From Francisella salimarina (lineage in GTDB: Bacteria > Pseudomonadota > Gammaproteobacteria > Francisellales > Francisellaceae), in the NCBI RefSeq assembly GCF_007923265.1, contig NZ_VOJA01000005.1:186001-250000 (forward strand): DNA of 64,000 nucleotides, written 5' to 3'. A program made the translations under genes and the position numbers. Under the pieces are notes generated by a model. That model was given only the letters and a program-made list of their open reading frames with translations, was not told where the DNA came from and did no database searches. Positions 17,699 through 27,960 of this stretch are shown one piece after another; within the stretch, counting starts at the first letter, position 1; each line of letters begins with the position of its first letter.

Positions 17699-18886
17699 AT
17701 GGCATCACTAAACACAAAGATTCAGAATGTTTCAACTTCACCAACTAATGCGATGGCAGCATTAGCAAAACAAATTAAAGACCAAGGGCATGATGTTATT
17801 TCGCTTGCTATTGGAGAGCCTGGCTTCAGCACACCAGAAGTTATAAAGCAAGCTGGTATAGATGCTATTAACAATAATATCACAAAATACACTAATGTTG
17901 ACGGTATTAAGGAACTGCGAGAAGCGGTTTCAGCAAGATACAAAAGAGAATATGATGTTGATTTTGCTGCAGATCAAATTTGTATAACATCGGGCGCTAA
18001 GCATAGTCTACACAATATATTTAACTGTATTTTAGAAGAAGGAGATGAAGTTATTTTCTTTGCTCCTTATTGGGTGTCATATCCAGATATGATTGCCCTT
18101 ACTGGAGCTAAGCCAGTAGCAATTGAAACTAAGTTTGAAAATGACTTTGAAATAGATGTTACAGATTTAGAAAAGCGTATTACAGAAAAAACAAAGGCTA
18201 TTATTATTAATTCACCTAACAATCCAACAGGGTTAATTTACTCAAGAAAGTGTATTGAGGATTTAGCTAATTTGCTTAGAAAATATCCTAATATTTGGAT
18301 AATAGGTGATGATATATACGATCAGCTTTATTTTAACAATAGAATAACTCTAGTAACAGAAGTAGCTCCTGATCTGGCTGATAGATATGTAATTGCTAGT
18401 GGAGTTTCAAAAAACTTTGCTATGACAGGTTGGAGAGTTGGTTTTACTATTGCTCCGAAGTTGCTTAATGATGCAATGAAAAAATTTCAATCACAATCAG
18501 CTACTTGTGCTTGTTCTATATCCCAGTATGCAGCTATTACTGCTATGGAAATGCCTGCTAAGGATTTGCAATATTTTGTTGACTCATATAAGCAAAAAGA
18601 GCAATTTGTTACAAAGTCTCTGAAAGATATGCCATATATTGATGTCAAGAATGCCGATGGTACTTTCTATCTTTTCCCAGATATTCGTGATTTAATCAAA
18701 CACACAAAATTTAGTAGTGATATAGAGTTATGCAATGCGTTGCTTGAAGAAGAGTATGTTGCTATGATGCCAGGCACAGCATTTGGTTTGTCTGGATTTG
18801 CTAGAATAAGCTGTGCAAATGAAATGCCAGAACTTGAAGAAGCAATGAATAGACTTTCAAGCTTTGTAAAACGTCATACGTCTTGA
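17699..18886 (+). CDS. Class I pyridoxal-phosphate aminotransferase (aspartate aminotransferase type)
   Basis: A 395-residue fold-type I aminotransferase. The PLP-Lys is in SGVSKNFAMTGWRVGF. The conserved Asn and Asp/Tyr of the cofactor pocket are in INSPNNPTG and IGDDIYDQLYF, and the substrate Arg is in GFARISCA. The sequence type (Ibeta-like, as in thermophile and rhizobial AspC) usually transfers amino groups from aspartate or prephenate. The exact donor cannot be read here. The start is supported by AAGGAA 9 bases upstream. It ends an apparent three-gene unit, and an AT-rich inverted repeat follows. Confidence 0.87.
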   Translation: MASLNTKIQNVSTSPTNAMAALAKQIKDQGHDVISLAIGEPGFSTPEVIKQAGIDAINNNITKYTNVDGIKELREAVSARYKREYDVDFAADQICITSGAKHSLHNIFNCILEEGDEVIFFAPYWVSYPDMIALTGAKPVAIETKFENDFEIDVTDLEKRITEKTKAIIINSPNNPTGLIYSRKCIEDLANLLRKYPNIWIIGDDIYDQLYFNNRITLVTEVAPDLADRYVIASGVSKNFAMTGWRVGFTIAPKLLNDAMKKFQSQSATCACSISQYAAITAMEMPAKDLQYFVDSYKQKEQFVTKSLKDMPYIDVKNADGTFYLFPDIRDLIKHTKFSSDIELCNALLEEEYVAMMPGTAFGLSGFARISCANEMPELEEAMNRLSSFVKRHTS

Positions 18887-18924
18887 TTACTATTTATTTG
18901 ATCTATTTCTTAATAATTCTCTTT

Positions 18925-18962
18925 AAAAAATATTTATTCCTAAGATTATGAAATAAATATTT
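18925..18962 (-). terminator. AT-only hairpin between convergent aspC and dsbD
   Basis: Perfect 11-bp arms (18928-18938 and 18952-18962) enclose a 13-base loop. Read on the minus strand the stem runs straight into six T, as expected for the dsbD transcript end. The stem has no G or C, so intrinsic termination would be weak. Confidence 0.4.
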
Positions 18963-19037
18963 GTATCACTGAAGTAACTTTAATTAAGCCACTTTTAATT
19001 GTGATTAAACTTATTGCTTACAAGCTCAGCGCATAAT

Positions 19038-20912
19038 TTAGATTGAGTTTAGTAGCTCTTTAGCATCGACTTTACCAACAATACTTTTCTCTTTATGTCC
19101 CTTTTGGTCAAAAATAATCACGCTAGGTGGTCCAAAAAGATTAAATTCTTTCAATAACTTGCTACTATCCTGTCCAACATCGGTAACGTTAGCTTGAATT
19201 AATTTGTAATTTTTAAGTTTATTAATCACTTTTGGATCTGCAAAAGTTGTATGCTTCATATACTGACAGTCCAAACACCAGTTTGCATAATAGTCAACAA
19301 TAACAGGCTTACCTTGTTTTTTAATTTTTTCTAAAGCTCTATGCAATTGTTTTGAATTAGTAACTTGCTCAAACTCTAGTTGTGATTGGTTTATTTGAGC
19401 TGCTGTAGCTCCTAAAGGTTCAATAATACTTGTATTACCCATTAGAAATCCAATTAATAATGTGCTTCCGTAAATCAAAAATATATAAGCAAAAAGTTGC
19501 CTTACTTTTGCTGATGCAGTTTTGATATAAAAACTAAATGCACCTGAGTAAACTGCTAAGCTTAAAATCAAAATCCCGGTTAGCAATAGAGTAAATCGTG
19601 CAGGGATAATTTTTGATAACATATAAATTGCTAATCCAAGTAGCATAAATCCGGATATATGCTTGACCGTATGCATCCAATTACCAGCTTTTGGTAAGAT
19701 TGAGCCACTAGTTGTTCCCACAATTAAGATTGGCACACCCATACCAAGCCCCATCGCAAATAAGATAAGTCCTCCATAAAAGGCGTTACCTGAATAGCTA
19801 ATATAAGCTAGTACTGCTACCAAAGGAGCTGTTACACAAGTTGAAACAATCAACGTTGACAATATACCCATTATAAATACGCCAATATAGGTGCCGCTTT
19901 TTTGTTTACTACTTAGATTATTTACAGAACTAAGTATGAATGATGGTATTTTTAATTCAAAAACTCCAAACATTGCCACAGCCATAACCACAAACAATAA
20001 TGCCATAGCCCCAATTGCCCATGGTGTTTGAAGTATATTTTGGATACCACCTCCAAAAATTCCTGCTAATACCCCAACTACTGCATAACTAATCGCCATC
20101 CCTAAAACATAAGATAATGAAATGCTAAATGCTTTTGCTGTCGTTAATTGCTTTTGTCCAGTAACAATACTTGAGATGATTGGTAATAGCGGTAAAACAC
20201 AAGGTGTAAACGTCAATAACAAACCTAAGCCAAAAAATATCAAAAATGCCCAAACAATATTTGTATGATTTAAAAAACTTGTATAATCGCTATCTCCAAT
20301 ATTTGAATGTGTAACATCTAATTTTTTCTGAAGCTCTTTAGGTAACTGGCCAAAATATTCTTCACCCTCGTAAATTTTGTTAGTTGATGATAAATCAAGG
20401 TTAAATTTTTGCTGAATAGGAGCAAAACAAATACCACTTTCAGAACAGCCTTGATAAGCAATAACTAGTGGTAATTTATTAATAGTTTTATTGCTTCTAC
20501 TAATTTTTAGCTTAATAGCTACACTATCTTTATAAATCTTTACTCGCCCATAAAAAGGATCATCTTTAATATGGTATGTTTTAGGAAAAATAACCTTTTG
20601 AATATTGACTTGTTGTGGGGTTAGACTATAAAAACTAAAATTCTTTAAATACAGATAATTGCCTGGCTTAATATTCCATGTTGCTATTAAAGTATTTTCA
20701 TTAAGAATTTTGACTTGTAATTGAAAATTCCTATCAACACTGTATTGTTTTAACATACTTTTATCAGCTAGACTCATTGAGCCTGGAGCAATGCTATCGA
20801 TTGCATTAGTTACTAGGTTTTGTTGCGTAGCTGAAGCATTAGCAAAGCTAGACAATAAAAAACCTATTCCAACTAATATTAAAACATAAAATAACTTTGT
20901 TTTCTGTAACAT
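19038..20912 (-). CDS. dsbD: Thiol:disulfide interchange protein DsbD
   Basis: This protein carries reducing power from cytoplasmic thioredoxin across the inner membrane to periplasmic partners such as DsbC or cytochrome c maturation proteins. The 624 residues comprise a signal peptide (1-26), an N-terminal immunoglobulin-like DsbD-alpha domain with the CSESGIC cysteine pair, a CcdA-like eight-helix core with TFTPCVLP and STCVTAPL cysteines, and a C-terminal thioredoxin-like domain with YANWCLDCQYM (C-L-D-C). All three redox pairs are retained. The likely upstream companion is the 109-residue protein gene 84 bp before it. Confidence 0.94.
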   Translation of the reverse strand: MLQKTKLFYVLILVGIGFLLSSFANASATQQNLVTNAIDSIAPGSMSLADKSMLKQYSVDRNFQLQVKILNENTLIATWNIKPGNYLYLKNFSFYSLTPQQVNIQKVIFPKTYHIKDDPFYGRVKIYKDSVAIKLKISRSNKTINKLPLVIAYQGCSESGICFAPIQQKFNLDLSSTNKIYEGEEYFGQLPKELQKKLDVTHSNIGDSDYTSFLNHTNIVWAFLIFFGLGLLLTFTPCVLPLLPIISSIVTGQKQLTTAKAFSISLSYVLGMAISYAVVGVLAGIFGGGIQNILQTPWAIGAMALLFVVMAVAMFGVFELKIPSFILSSVNNLSSKQKSGTYIGVFIMGILSTLIVSTCVTAPLVAVLAYISYSGNAFYGGLILFAMGLGMGVPILIVGTTSGSILPKAGNWMHTVKHISGFMLLGLAIYMLSKIIPARFTLLLTGILILSLAVYSGAFSFYIKTASAKVRQLFAYIFLIYGSTLLIGFLMGNTSIIEPLGATAAQINQSQLEFEQVTNSKQLHRALEKIKKQGKPVIVDYYANWCLDCQYMKHTTFADPKVINKLKNYKLIQANVTDVGQDSSKLLKEFNLFGPPSVIIFDQKGHKEKSIVGKVDAKELLNSI

Positions 20913-20996
20913 ATAAATACCTTTTTTGCTATTTTTGGTATAAAACTAATAACCATTTTTACTGAGTGTTAAATGGCTAGAGATATTATTAAATCA

Positions 20997-21326
20997 TTAA
21001 CAAAAAACAAATTTTGGTGGACGATAAATACGCTCTATCAATAAAAAACTTAGTCCTGAAATCATCTTGATAAATAGAATACCAATAGGCCGATAGATAT
21101 TTGAAATTTGCTTGAATCTTGCTAAAAATGCTGCAAGACTAATACTGTTACAACTTATAGTTGTTGAAGTGGATGCGCTACTAGCACTACTGCAAGGATT
21201 ACTGATAGTTATGTGATTAGATATAGGTGTTACATTACTAGCAGGAAAGATGCTAAAAACAGTACTAATGGCAAATACCAATAACATCATTCTTTTTAAA
21301 ATTAACTTACGACCTATTTGTTTCAT
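20997..21326 (-). CDS. Small exported or membrane protein of unknown function upstream of dsbD
   Basis: 109 residues. A basic N-terminus precedes a hydrophobic signal (about 13-29, ending near FPAS). A low-complexity Ser/Thr-rich middle contains two Cys (the PCSSASSAS and ISCNS segments), then a hydrophobic stretch and a final IERIYRPPKFVFC. The signal and RPP tail resemble the small DUF2946-like proteins found near metal or redox genes, but I cannot assign it to a family with confidence. There is no strong ribosome-binding site. It lies on the same strand as dsbD, 84 bp upstream. A non-coding reading is possible. Confidence 0.5.
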   Translation of the reverse strand: MKQIGRKLILKRMMLLVFAISTVFSIFPASNVTPISNHITISNPCSSASSASTSTTISCNSISLAAFLARFKQISNIYRPIGILFIKMISGLSFLLIERIYRPPKFVFC

Positions 21327-21386
21327 ATTTACTTAAGTTTTATATTTATTGCTTTATGTACCAAGCTCCAAAATTTTAACAAGGGG

Positions 21387-21396
21387 TTGCTATAAT
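21387..21396 (+). promoter_or_regulatory. Candidate extended -10 promoter upstream of era
   Basis: TTGCTATAAT gives a perfect -10 hexamer with a TG two bases upstream, about 100 bases before the era start. No good -35 is seen, which extended -10 promoters tolerate. It also supports starting Era at 21499 rather than at the far upstream codons. Confidence 0.35.
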
Positions 21397-21498
21397 CACA
21401 AGAGACATCGTACTTTAAACATAGTTATGAGTAAATATTGCTTAAATATATTTCTATACCTGTTAAAATCAATATATTATTTTTATTGTGAAATTTTT

Positions 21499-22392
21499 AT
21501 GAAAAAGTGTGGCTATATTTCAATTATTGGTAGACCTAATGTGGGTAAATCTACTTTACTCAACAATATACTAAAATATAAAGTTAGTATTACTTCGCGT
21601 AAACCTCAGACAACAAGACATCAAATAACGGGTATCAAAACGCTTGGAGATACACAGTTTATTTATGTTGATACTCCTGGCATTCATATAAAAGAACCTA
21701 AAGCAATCAATAAGTTTATGAATAAAGCAGCGACAACTATGGTAAAAGATGTTGATGTAATTTTATTTGTTGTTGAGTTGGGCAAGTGGACCGAGTTAGA
21801 GGATAATATTGTAGAGAAATTAAAGCATTCGCAAGTCCCAATATTTTTAGTTGTTAATAAGGTTGATAAAAAGAAATCATTAGAGGCGTCAATGTTTATT
21901 GAGTCCGTTAAAGAAAAATTAAGCTTCTATGATGTGATATATGTTTCTGCTAAGCAAGGTCATAATGTAAATGAACTTGAATCAAGAGTCGAGAAACTTT
22001 TGCCTGAATCAGAGTATTTTTTCTATGAGGATGATCAAATCACTGATAGAAGTATTAAATTTATGGTTGCTGAAATAATTCGTGAAAAAATTATGCGAAC
22101 TATTGGTAGTGAGGTGCCTTATCAAATAGCTGTAGAAATAGATAGTTATAAGGTTGATCAAGAAAAAGATATCGCTGATATCTATGCTAGTATACTTGTC
22201 GAAAGAGATAGCCAAAAAGGTATAGTTATTGGTGCAAAAGGAGTTAAGCTTAAAAAAATTGGTACTGATTCCCGTATAGACATCGAAAGATTGGTTGGTA
22301 TGAAAGTTAACCTTAAAACACACGTCAAAGTAAAAAGTGGTTGGTCTGATGATGATCGAGCATTGAAGTCACTTGGCTATGATTTGATCTAA
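21499..22392 (+). CDS. era: GTPase Era, 30S assembly and 16S rRNA 3' end binding
   Basis: 297 residues from ATG 21499 (MKKCGYISIIGRPNVGKS). The G motifs are GRPNVGKSTLL (G1), the TTRHQITG switch (G2), DTPG (G3) and NKVD (G4). The C-terminal KH domain holds the GAKGVKLKKIG loop and ends with a WSDDDRALKSLGYD-type tail. The frame stays open back to 21349, but the upstream 50 residues look like untranslated leader: low complexity, no family similarity. Era binds the 16S 3' end; YbeY, another factor for the same process, is also in this window. The gene is followed 12 bp later by a small membrane protein. Confidence 0.95.
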   Translation: MKKCGYISIIGRPNVGKSTLLNNILKYKVSITSRKPQTTRHQITGIKTLGDTQFIYVDTPGIHIKEPKAINKFMNKAATTMVKDVDVILFVVELGKWTELEDNIVEKLKHSQVPIFLVVNKVDKKKSLEASMFIESVKEKLSFYDVIYVSAKQGHNVNELESRVEKLLPESEYFFYEDDQITDRSIKFMVAEIIREKIMRTIGSEVPYQIAVEIDSYKVDQEKDIADIYASILVERDSQKGIVIGAKGVKLKKIGTDSRIDIERLVGMKVNLKTHVKVKSGWSDDDRALKSLGYDLI

Positions 22393-22404
22393 AACATTAC
22401 GATC

Positions 22405-22821
22405 ATGCAGCGATTAGAAGTCAAAAAGTCTCGAAAATATAGGAAATTTATCTACTGTTGCATGGTCTTTCTGACAAGTTTTGTTATTGGTGTTTATTAT
22501 AACCAAAATGTTATTCTTTTTTTTGGTATATTTTTGATTTTAGTATCAATATTGTTCGAGGCTGTATCAAATAAGCAAGTAGTTGAAACTATTATTTTAC
22601 CCAATAGCTTAGATAATAATTCTTTAACATTTGTTATAAATGCTAAAGAATCTGATTTTTGGACTGTTAGAAAGTATATTGTCATTAATAGCTGGATTTA
22701 TCTTTATGCCGTCCAGCAAGGTTCGAATAAAAAAATTAAAATATGGTTGCATAAATCAAATTTTAAAAGTAAAAATGATATTCGTGACTTGGCTAAATAT
22801 ATGCTATTCACTGAAAAATAA
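22405..22821 (+). CDS. Small membrane protein, YgfX-like topology
   Basis: 138 residues. A basic N-terminus is followed by two close membrane helices (about 15-32 and 35-52) and a soluble C-terminal part with short beta-like segments ending IKIWLHKSNFKSKNDIRDLAKYML. This layout and the W-L-x(n)-D-x-R-x-L ending resemble YgfX (CptA), the membrane partner of SdhE in enterobacteria. Sequence identity looks low, so this is a suggestion only. The real sdhE is about 11 kb away. The gene lies 12 bp after era and 61 bp before the D-LDH-type gene. Confidence 0.55.
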   Translation: MQRLEVKKSRKYRKFIYCCMVFLTSFVIGVYYNQNVILFFGIFLILVSILFEAVSNKQVVETIILPNSLDNNSLTFVINAKESDFWTVRKYIVINSWIYLYAVQQGSNKKIKIWLHKSNFKSKNDIRDLAKYMLFTEK

Positions 22822-22882
22822 TTAATCTTCAGTATAATCTTAGGTATACTTCTATCAAGTATATATCTAGAGATTTTTTCCA

Positions 22883-25606
22883 ATGTTAAATGAATTTAGA
22901 TCACAGCTAAGCAAATTTTTAAAAGATAAACAAATTATTGAAAATGAATTATTGCGTTATGCATATTCTACAGATGCTAGCCTATATAGGATGGTGCCGA
23001 AACTAGTAATATTTGTTAAAACAGAAGTAGAAGTCGTAGAGATAATTAAATTAGCAAATCAATATAATGTTAAGCTAACATTTAGGGCGGCTGGAACTAG
23101 TCTTTCTGGTCAAGCGGTTACTGATGAAGTACTTGTGGTTTTATCTTCTGATGCTTGGCTTAATTATCAGGTTTTTGATAATGGTAATAAGATTAAGCTT
23201 GAACCAAGCATAATAGGGGAGAATGCTAACAAATATCTCAAGATATACAATCGTAAAATTGGGCCTGATCCTGGCTCAATTAATAGTGCTAAGGTCGGTG
23301 GTATCATTGCAAATAATGCTAGTGGGATGTGTTGTGGTACAGCAAAAAATTCTTATGCCACTTTAGATTCAATGCGAGTTGTGTTTGCCGATGGTCAGGT
23401 GCTAGATACATCTGATTCTGCTAGTATTACGAGTTTTAAAGAGAATAATGAGAATTTCATAAATTCAATATTAGCTATTCATAGTCAGATAAAGAGTGAT
23501 GAAGATTTGGTTGCTTTTCTTAAAAAGAAATTTTCAATCAAGAATACTAGTGGATATAGTCTAAATGCTTTTTTAGATTTTGATGATCCAATAAAAATTA
23601 TAGAAAGATTAATCATTGGTTCTGAAGGTACTCTTGGTTTTGTTAGTAATGTGACATTAAATACTGTTGCTGACCATAAATTTAAGGCCTTGAATTTAAT
23701 ATATGGAAGCCTTGATGAGCTAGTGCGACTGACTACAGAGCTTGAGCCATATACCCCTTCATCTGTTGAATTACTTGACTACCTATCATTGAAATCAGTA
23801 GCAGATGTAGTGGAATTACAGCCCTTTTTGATAAACCTTGAAAGTTCTGATATTGCTGCGATTATGGTTGAAGTATCTGAGGATAGTCAAGATAGCTTGG
23901 ATAATAAACTTGATATAATAAATCAAAGTATTGAGCAGGCAAATATTCTTCATCAAGTCGGCTTTAGGCAAGATGAGCGAGAGATTCAAACCATTTGGAA
24001 AGCTCGGAAAGGTGTCTTGCCTACAATTGCTGGGCAAAGGCCAAACGGCAGTACTGTGCTTATTGAGGATGTAGCAGTAAATATTGCTGATTTACCAGGC
24101 TTGATAACAGATGTTAAACAGCTATTTATCAAATACAATTATTCCAATGCTGCAATATTTGGTCACGTTTTGGCTGGGAATATTCATTTCGTTCTTACTC
24201 CTGATTTTAATGATGAGAAACAGTTAATTGAATATGATGAATTTATGCAAGAAATTACTTCTTTAGTTGCAGAGAAGTATAATGGTTCGCTTAAGGCAGA
24301 GCATGGAAGTGGACGAAATATCTCACCATTTGCGATAGTGGAATGGGGTGATAAATGTTTGAATATTATGTGGCGCATTAAAAAGCTTTTTGATCCTAAA
24401 AACACTCTTAACCCTGATGTTAAACTTACTAAAGATAAGAGTCTGCATATTAAGAATCTCAAAGAATTAAATAGTGTTGATGAGAAAATAGATCAATGTA
24501 TGGAATGCGGCTTTTGTGAGCCTGTTTGTCCATCAAGAAACTTAAGTTTGACTCCAAGACAAAGAAACTCTGTTGCTCGTAAGATTCAGACTCTAGATGG
24601 TAATCAAAAACAACAATGGCTTAAAGATTATGATTACTATGGTATACAAACATGTGCTACAACAAGTTTATGCAAAACTCGTTGTCCAGTTGATATTGAT
24701 ACTGGTGATTTTATTCTTAGTCAGAAAAAGCTGCAAAACAAGCTAGTTAATCATGACAAAGAAATAACTAAAGCGAAACAAAAAGTTAAATTGGGGAACT
24801 TAGCTGCTAATTTTATAGGAAAGAAGAATCTTCAAGGTATGACTAAGCTACTACATAATAACTTCAAATCTATACCAGTATATTTGGAAACTATGCCAAA
24901 AGTACAATCCTCAAGCTTTATAGACTCTAATAGAGAAAATACAAAGCCAAAAGTATTATTGTTACCAGCTTGTCCAAATAGAATTTTCGCCAGTAGTAAA
25001 AAATATACAAAGTATCCAAGTCAACTAATATTAGAAAAGCTGGGTTTTGAAGTTAATTATCCACAGAATTTGAATAATCAATGTTGTGGGCAAATGTATC
25101 ACTCACAGGCGAATCATACTCAGCAACATGCATCTCAAGATTTATTGGAGCAGAGTATAGATTATACTCAGTATGACTATGTGGTTACTGATAATAGTTC
25201 CTGTGCTAATTTTGCTAAAGATCAAAATTTGGATATTATAAATATTAACAGTCTAATTATAGATAAATTAGATAACATCAAATTAACAAAAAAGTATAAT
25301 AAAATAGCTTTGCATATTGATTGTTCTACTCGTAAACAAAATATTGATAATAGTTATGTAAATGCACTAAAAAAATGTGGTACATCAGTAGTTGTTCCTG
25401 AGCAAATATACTGTTGCGGGTTTGCAGGAGATAAGGGTTTTACAACTCCTGAGTTAAATGCTACAAGTTTAGAATCTCTTAAGCCACAAATTAAAGACTG
25501 TGAGGTTGGAGTTAGTTTTAATCGTAGCTGTCAGATAGGACTTTCATATCATGGAGAATTGGAATACATATCATTTACAGAATTGTTGCTAGAGTGTTTA
25601 GATTAA
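22883..25606 (+). CDS. FAD and Fe-S oxidoreductase, putative quinone-linked D-lactate dehydrogenase
   Basis: 907 residues. An N-terminal FAD_binding_4 (VAO-type) domain (about 20-230) carries FRAAGTSLSGQA and GPDPGSINSAKVGGIIANNASG. Then come a FAD-oxidase C domain with GHVLAGNIHF and EHGSGRN, a 4Fe-4S module starting at Cys539 (CMECGFCEPVC) with a second CKTRCP, and two CCG domains (NNQCCGQMYH and IYCCGFAGDKG). This fused GlcD-ferredoxin-GlcF layout is that of bacterial D-lactate dehydrogenases and related D-2-hydroxyacid dehydrogenases that feed electrons to the quinone pool at the membrane. The substrate is inferred. Four bases separate it from the convergent adk gene. Confidence 0.85.
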   Translation: MLNEFRSQLSKFLKDKQIIENELLRYAYSTDASLYRMVPKLVIFVKTEVEVVEIIKLANQYNVKLTFRAAGTSLSGQAVTDEVLVVLSSDAWLNYQVFDNGNKIKLEPSIIGENANKYLKIYNRKIGPDPGSINSAKVGGIIANNASGMCCGTAKNSYATLDSMRVVFADGQVLDTSDSASITSFKENNENFINSILAIHSQIKSDEDLVAFLKKKFSIKNTSGYSLNAFLDFDDPIKIIERLIIGSEGTLGFVSNVTLNTVADHKFKALNLIYGSLDELVRLTTELEPYTPSSVELLDYLSLKSVADVVELQPFLINLESSDIAAIMVEVSEDSQDSLDNKLDIINQSIEQANILHQVGFRQDEREIQTIWKARKGVLPTIAGQRPNGSTVLIEDVAVNIADLPGLITDVKQLFIKYNYSNAAIFGHVLAGNIHFVLTPDFNDEKQLIEYDEFMQEITSLVAEKYNGSLKAEHGSGRNISPFAIVEWGDKCLNIMWRIKKLFDPKNTLNPDVKLTKDKSLHIKNLKELNSVDEKIDQCMECGFCEPVCPSRNLSLTPRQRNSVARKIQTLDGNQKQQWLKDYDYYGIQTCATTSLCKTRCPVDIDTGDFILSQKKLQNKLVNHDKEITKAKQKVKLGNLAANFIGKKNLQGMTKLLHNNFKSIPVYLETMPKVQSSSFIDSNRENTKPKVLLLPACPNRIFASSKKYTKYPSQLILEKLGFEVNYPQNLNNQCCGQMYHSQANHTQQHASQDLLEQSIDYTQYDYVVTDNSSCANFAKDQNLDIININSLIIDKLDNIKLTKKYNKIALHIDCSTRKQNIDNSYVNALKKCGTSVVVPEQIYCCGFAGDKGFTTPELNATSLESLKPQIKDCEVGVSFNRSCQIGLSYHGELEYISFTELLLECLD

Positions 25607-25610
25607 ATAG

Positions 25611-26282
<672 letters not shown>

Positions 26283-26389
26283 TTAAAACTATAGTTTACT
26301 TAATGTGGATTTAATTATAAAATAAACAAACTTATATATCTAGAAATAGAGTATCTAATTTTTGGCTACAGTTTTTTATAAGAAATTTT

Positions 26390-27394
26390 ATGATATCGTT
26401 ATTACTTGAGAAAAGACGCAAAAAAGCTCAAAGAACAGTTTTGGGTGTTGAATATGATAGGTGTTCACTTGCTAGTGTGAAGCTTGACAGAAAAGGCGAT
26501 AGCTATGCGCTAGTTAGCTGTGATAGTGATATTTTTACGTCTGAAGCATATTTTGAAGGTGAGTTAACAACGGAATACGTTGGTAGCGTTATTGCGGAAA
26601 TAATAAAAAGGAATAAACTTGGCCGTTTTACTAAACTAGGTTTTGCTAGTTATAATGAAATTGATGTTACAAAAGAAGAAATTTCTTGTGATAAAAGAGC
26701 ACTAGAGATAATCAAAAAAGAAGGTGTACTTTTTTATATATCTGAATACTTTTTGAAGAAGCGTTTCCCAGAGAGTTATGCTGATATTGCATATGACTAT
26801 TACGATCAATTGGAAAGTAATGGTACGTTAATAGTCTATTACATATCTGATAATGAAAAGATGAAAAAGTTATATAATACTGCTAATAAAGCAAAGAGAG
26901 CTTTATCTGTATGTGCTTTAGATAAGCTTGCGATTAGTGATTTTGTTTCAAATCTTTATCTTAGTGAAATATCTAAGCATGCAAATGATAGTATATTTTT
27001 AGGCTTATATTCAGATAAATTATCTATTTATAGCTTTTCTCCTCAAGGCGAATTAAAAAGTTATGAATCTGTTAAAATTTTTGATGAAAATATTAGTGAT
27101 ATAGCTTATGTTGATGAAGTTATCCAGCTACTATTAAGGTTTATGGATTTTATGTCTTTGGATCTTAGTGAAAGTAATTTTGACAGTTTTGATGAAGTTC
27201 AAGATAATAATGTATACATATATGGAATTAAGCAAAATTTTGAAAGTATCTTTGAGTCAATAAAAGATTTATCTCAAAAAAATTGTAAAATACTTAATCC
27301 ATTTGTAAATATTGATTCCCAGAGTTTTGGGAGCATAGAGCAGCCATATAGATATGTTATGTCAGTGGCGATTGCTATGAAGGAGGCTTTGTAG
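26390..27394 (+). CDS. pilM: Type IV pilus assembly protein PilM (divergent)
   Basis: The first gene of pilMNOPQ. PilM is the cytoplasmic actin-like ATPase-fold protein that binds the PilN N-terminus. This 334-residue protein starts with RTVLGVEYDRCSLASVKL, where canonical PilM has GLDIGSSSVK, so the nucleotide-binding signature is degenerate. Assignment leans on position directly before pilN (2 bp), length and the general beta-strand/helix pattern. An ATP-binding defect is possible. The ATG at 26390 has only a weak ribosome-binding site. Confidence 0.75.
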   Translation: MISLLLEKRRKKAQRTVLGVEYDRCSLASVKLDRKGDSYALVSCDSDIFTSEAYFEGELTTEYVGSVIAEIIKRNKLGRFTKLGFASYNEIDVTKEEISCDKRALEIIKKEGVLFYISEYFLKKRFPESYADIAYDYYDQLESNGTLIVYYISDNEKMKKLYNTANKAKRALSVCALDKLAISDFVSNLYLSEISKHANDSIFLGLYSDKLSIYSFSPQGELKSYESVKIFDENISDIAYVDEVIQLLLRFMDFMSLDLSESNFDSFDEVQDNNVYIYGIKQNFESIFESIKDLSQKNCKILNPFVNIDSQSFGSIEQPYRYVMSVAIAMKEAL

Positions 27395-27396
27395 TA

Positions 27397-27960
27397 ATGA
27401 AAGATCTTAATTTTGTGCGTGGCCGTTGGCGCCAAAAACAGCTTACTTACATAGGTATTGATCTAGCATTTATGGTATTGGTAGCTTTTATATCAATGTT
27501 TATTCTTTCGATAATATTTTCGTGGTCTAGTGATGAAGACATAAAGGTAGAGAGATATATCCAGACTCAAATTAGTAAGCTTAATAAAAATGTAGCAGAA
27601 TACTCAGACGTAAAAAATCAAAGAGATAAACTTTTAGATGTATCATCTGACTTGGCAAATATTAAAGCTAGCCAGTATTATATATTACTCGGTATAGAGA
27701 AGATTTCTAGAGCGATTACCGACCAGTTATATATTACCAATATTAATTATGTATCAAATACTGATATCATTGTTATTACGGGTGATGTTAGAGATTTGAA
27801 ATTACTTTCAATTTTTATGAAAAACTTAGAAATAGAGTTTAGAGTTAAAAAAGTGGAACTTAAAAACCTAGGATCAGAAAAAAATGGTCAAAGAAGCTTC
27901 TCTCTAGAGTTTAAGTTTGGTGAAGGTAATGCGTTTAAAGGGGAGAGTGTGAAATGGTAG
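27397..27960 (+). CDS. pilN: Type IV pilus inner-membrane protein PilN
   Basis: 187 residues. A short cytoplasmic N-terminus (MKDLNFVRGRWRQKQ) is followed by one membrane helix (about 26-47), a coiled-coil and a ferredoxin-like periplasmic domain. The canonical PilN N-terminal INLLPWR motif that docks to PilM is altered to LNFVRGRWR, matching the divergence of PilM next door. An AAGGAGG-type site precedes the start. The last 7 bases overlap pilO. Confidence 0.83.
   Translation: MKDLNFVRGRWRQKQLTYIGIDLAFMVLVAFISMFILSIIFSWSSDEDIKVERYIQTQISKLNKNVAEYSDVKNQRDKLLDVSSDLANIKASQYYILLGIEKISRAITDQLYITNINYVSNTDIIVITGDVRDLKLLSIFMKNLEIEFRVKKVELKNLGSEKNGQRSFSLEFKFGEGNAFKGESVKW

Noticed and set aside
21349-21498. 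The 50-codon in-frame extension upstream of Era.
   Set aside because: Low-complexity residues, no match to Era N-termini, and a likely promoter lies inside it.
22640-22825. Overlapping + strand ORF in the YgfX-like gene.
   Set aside because: An out-of-frame shadow without a start signal; the longer frame has membrane-protein features.
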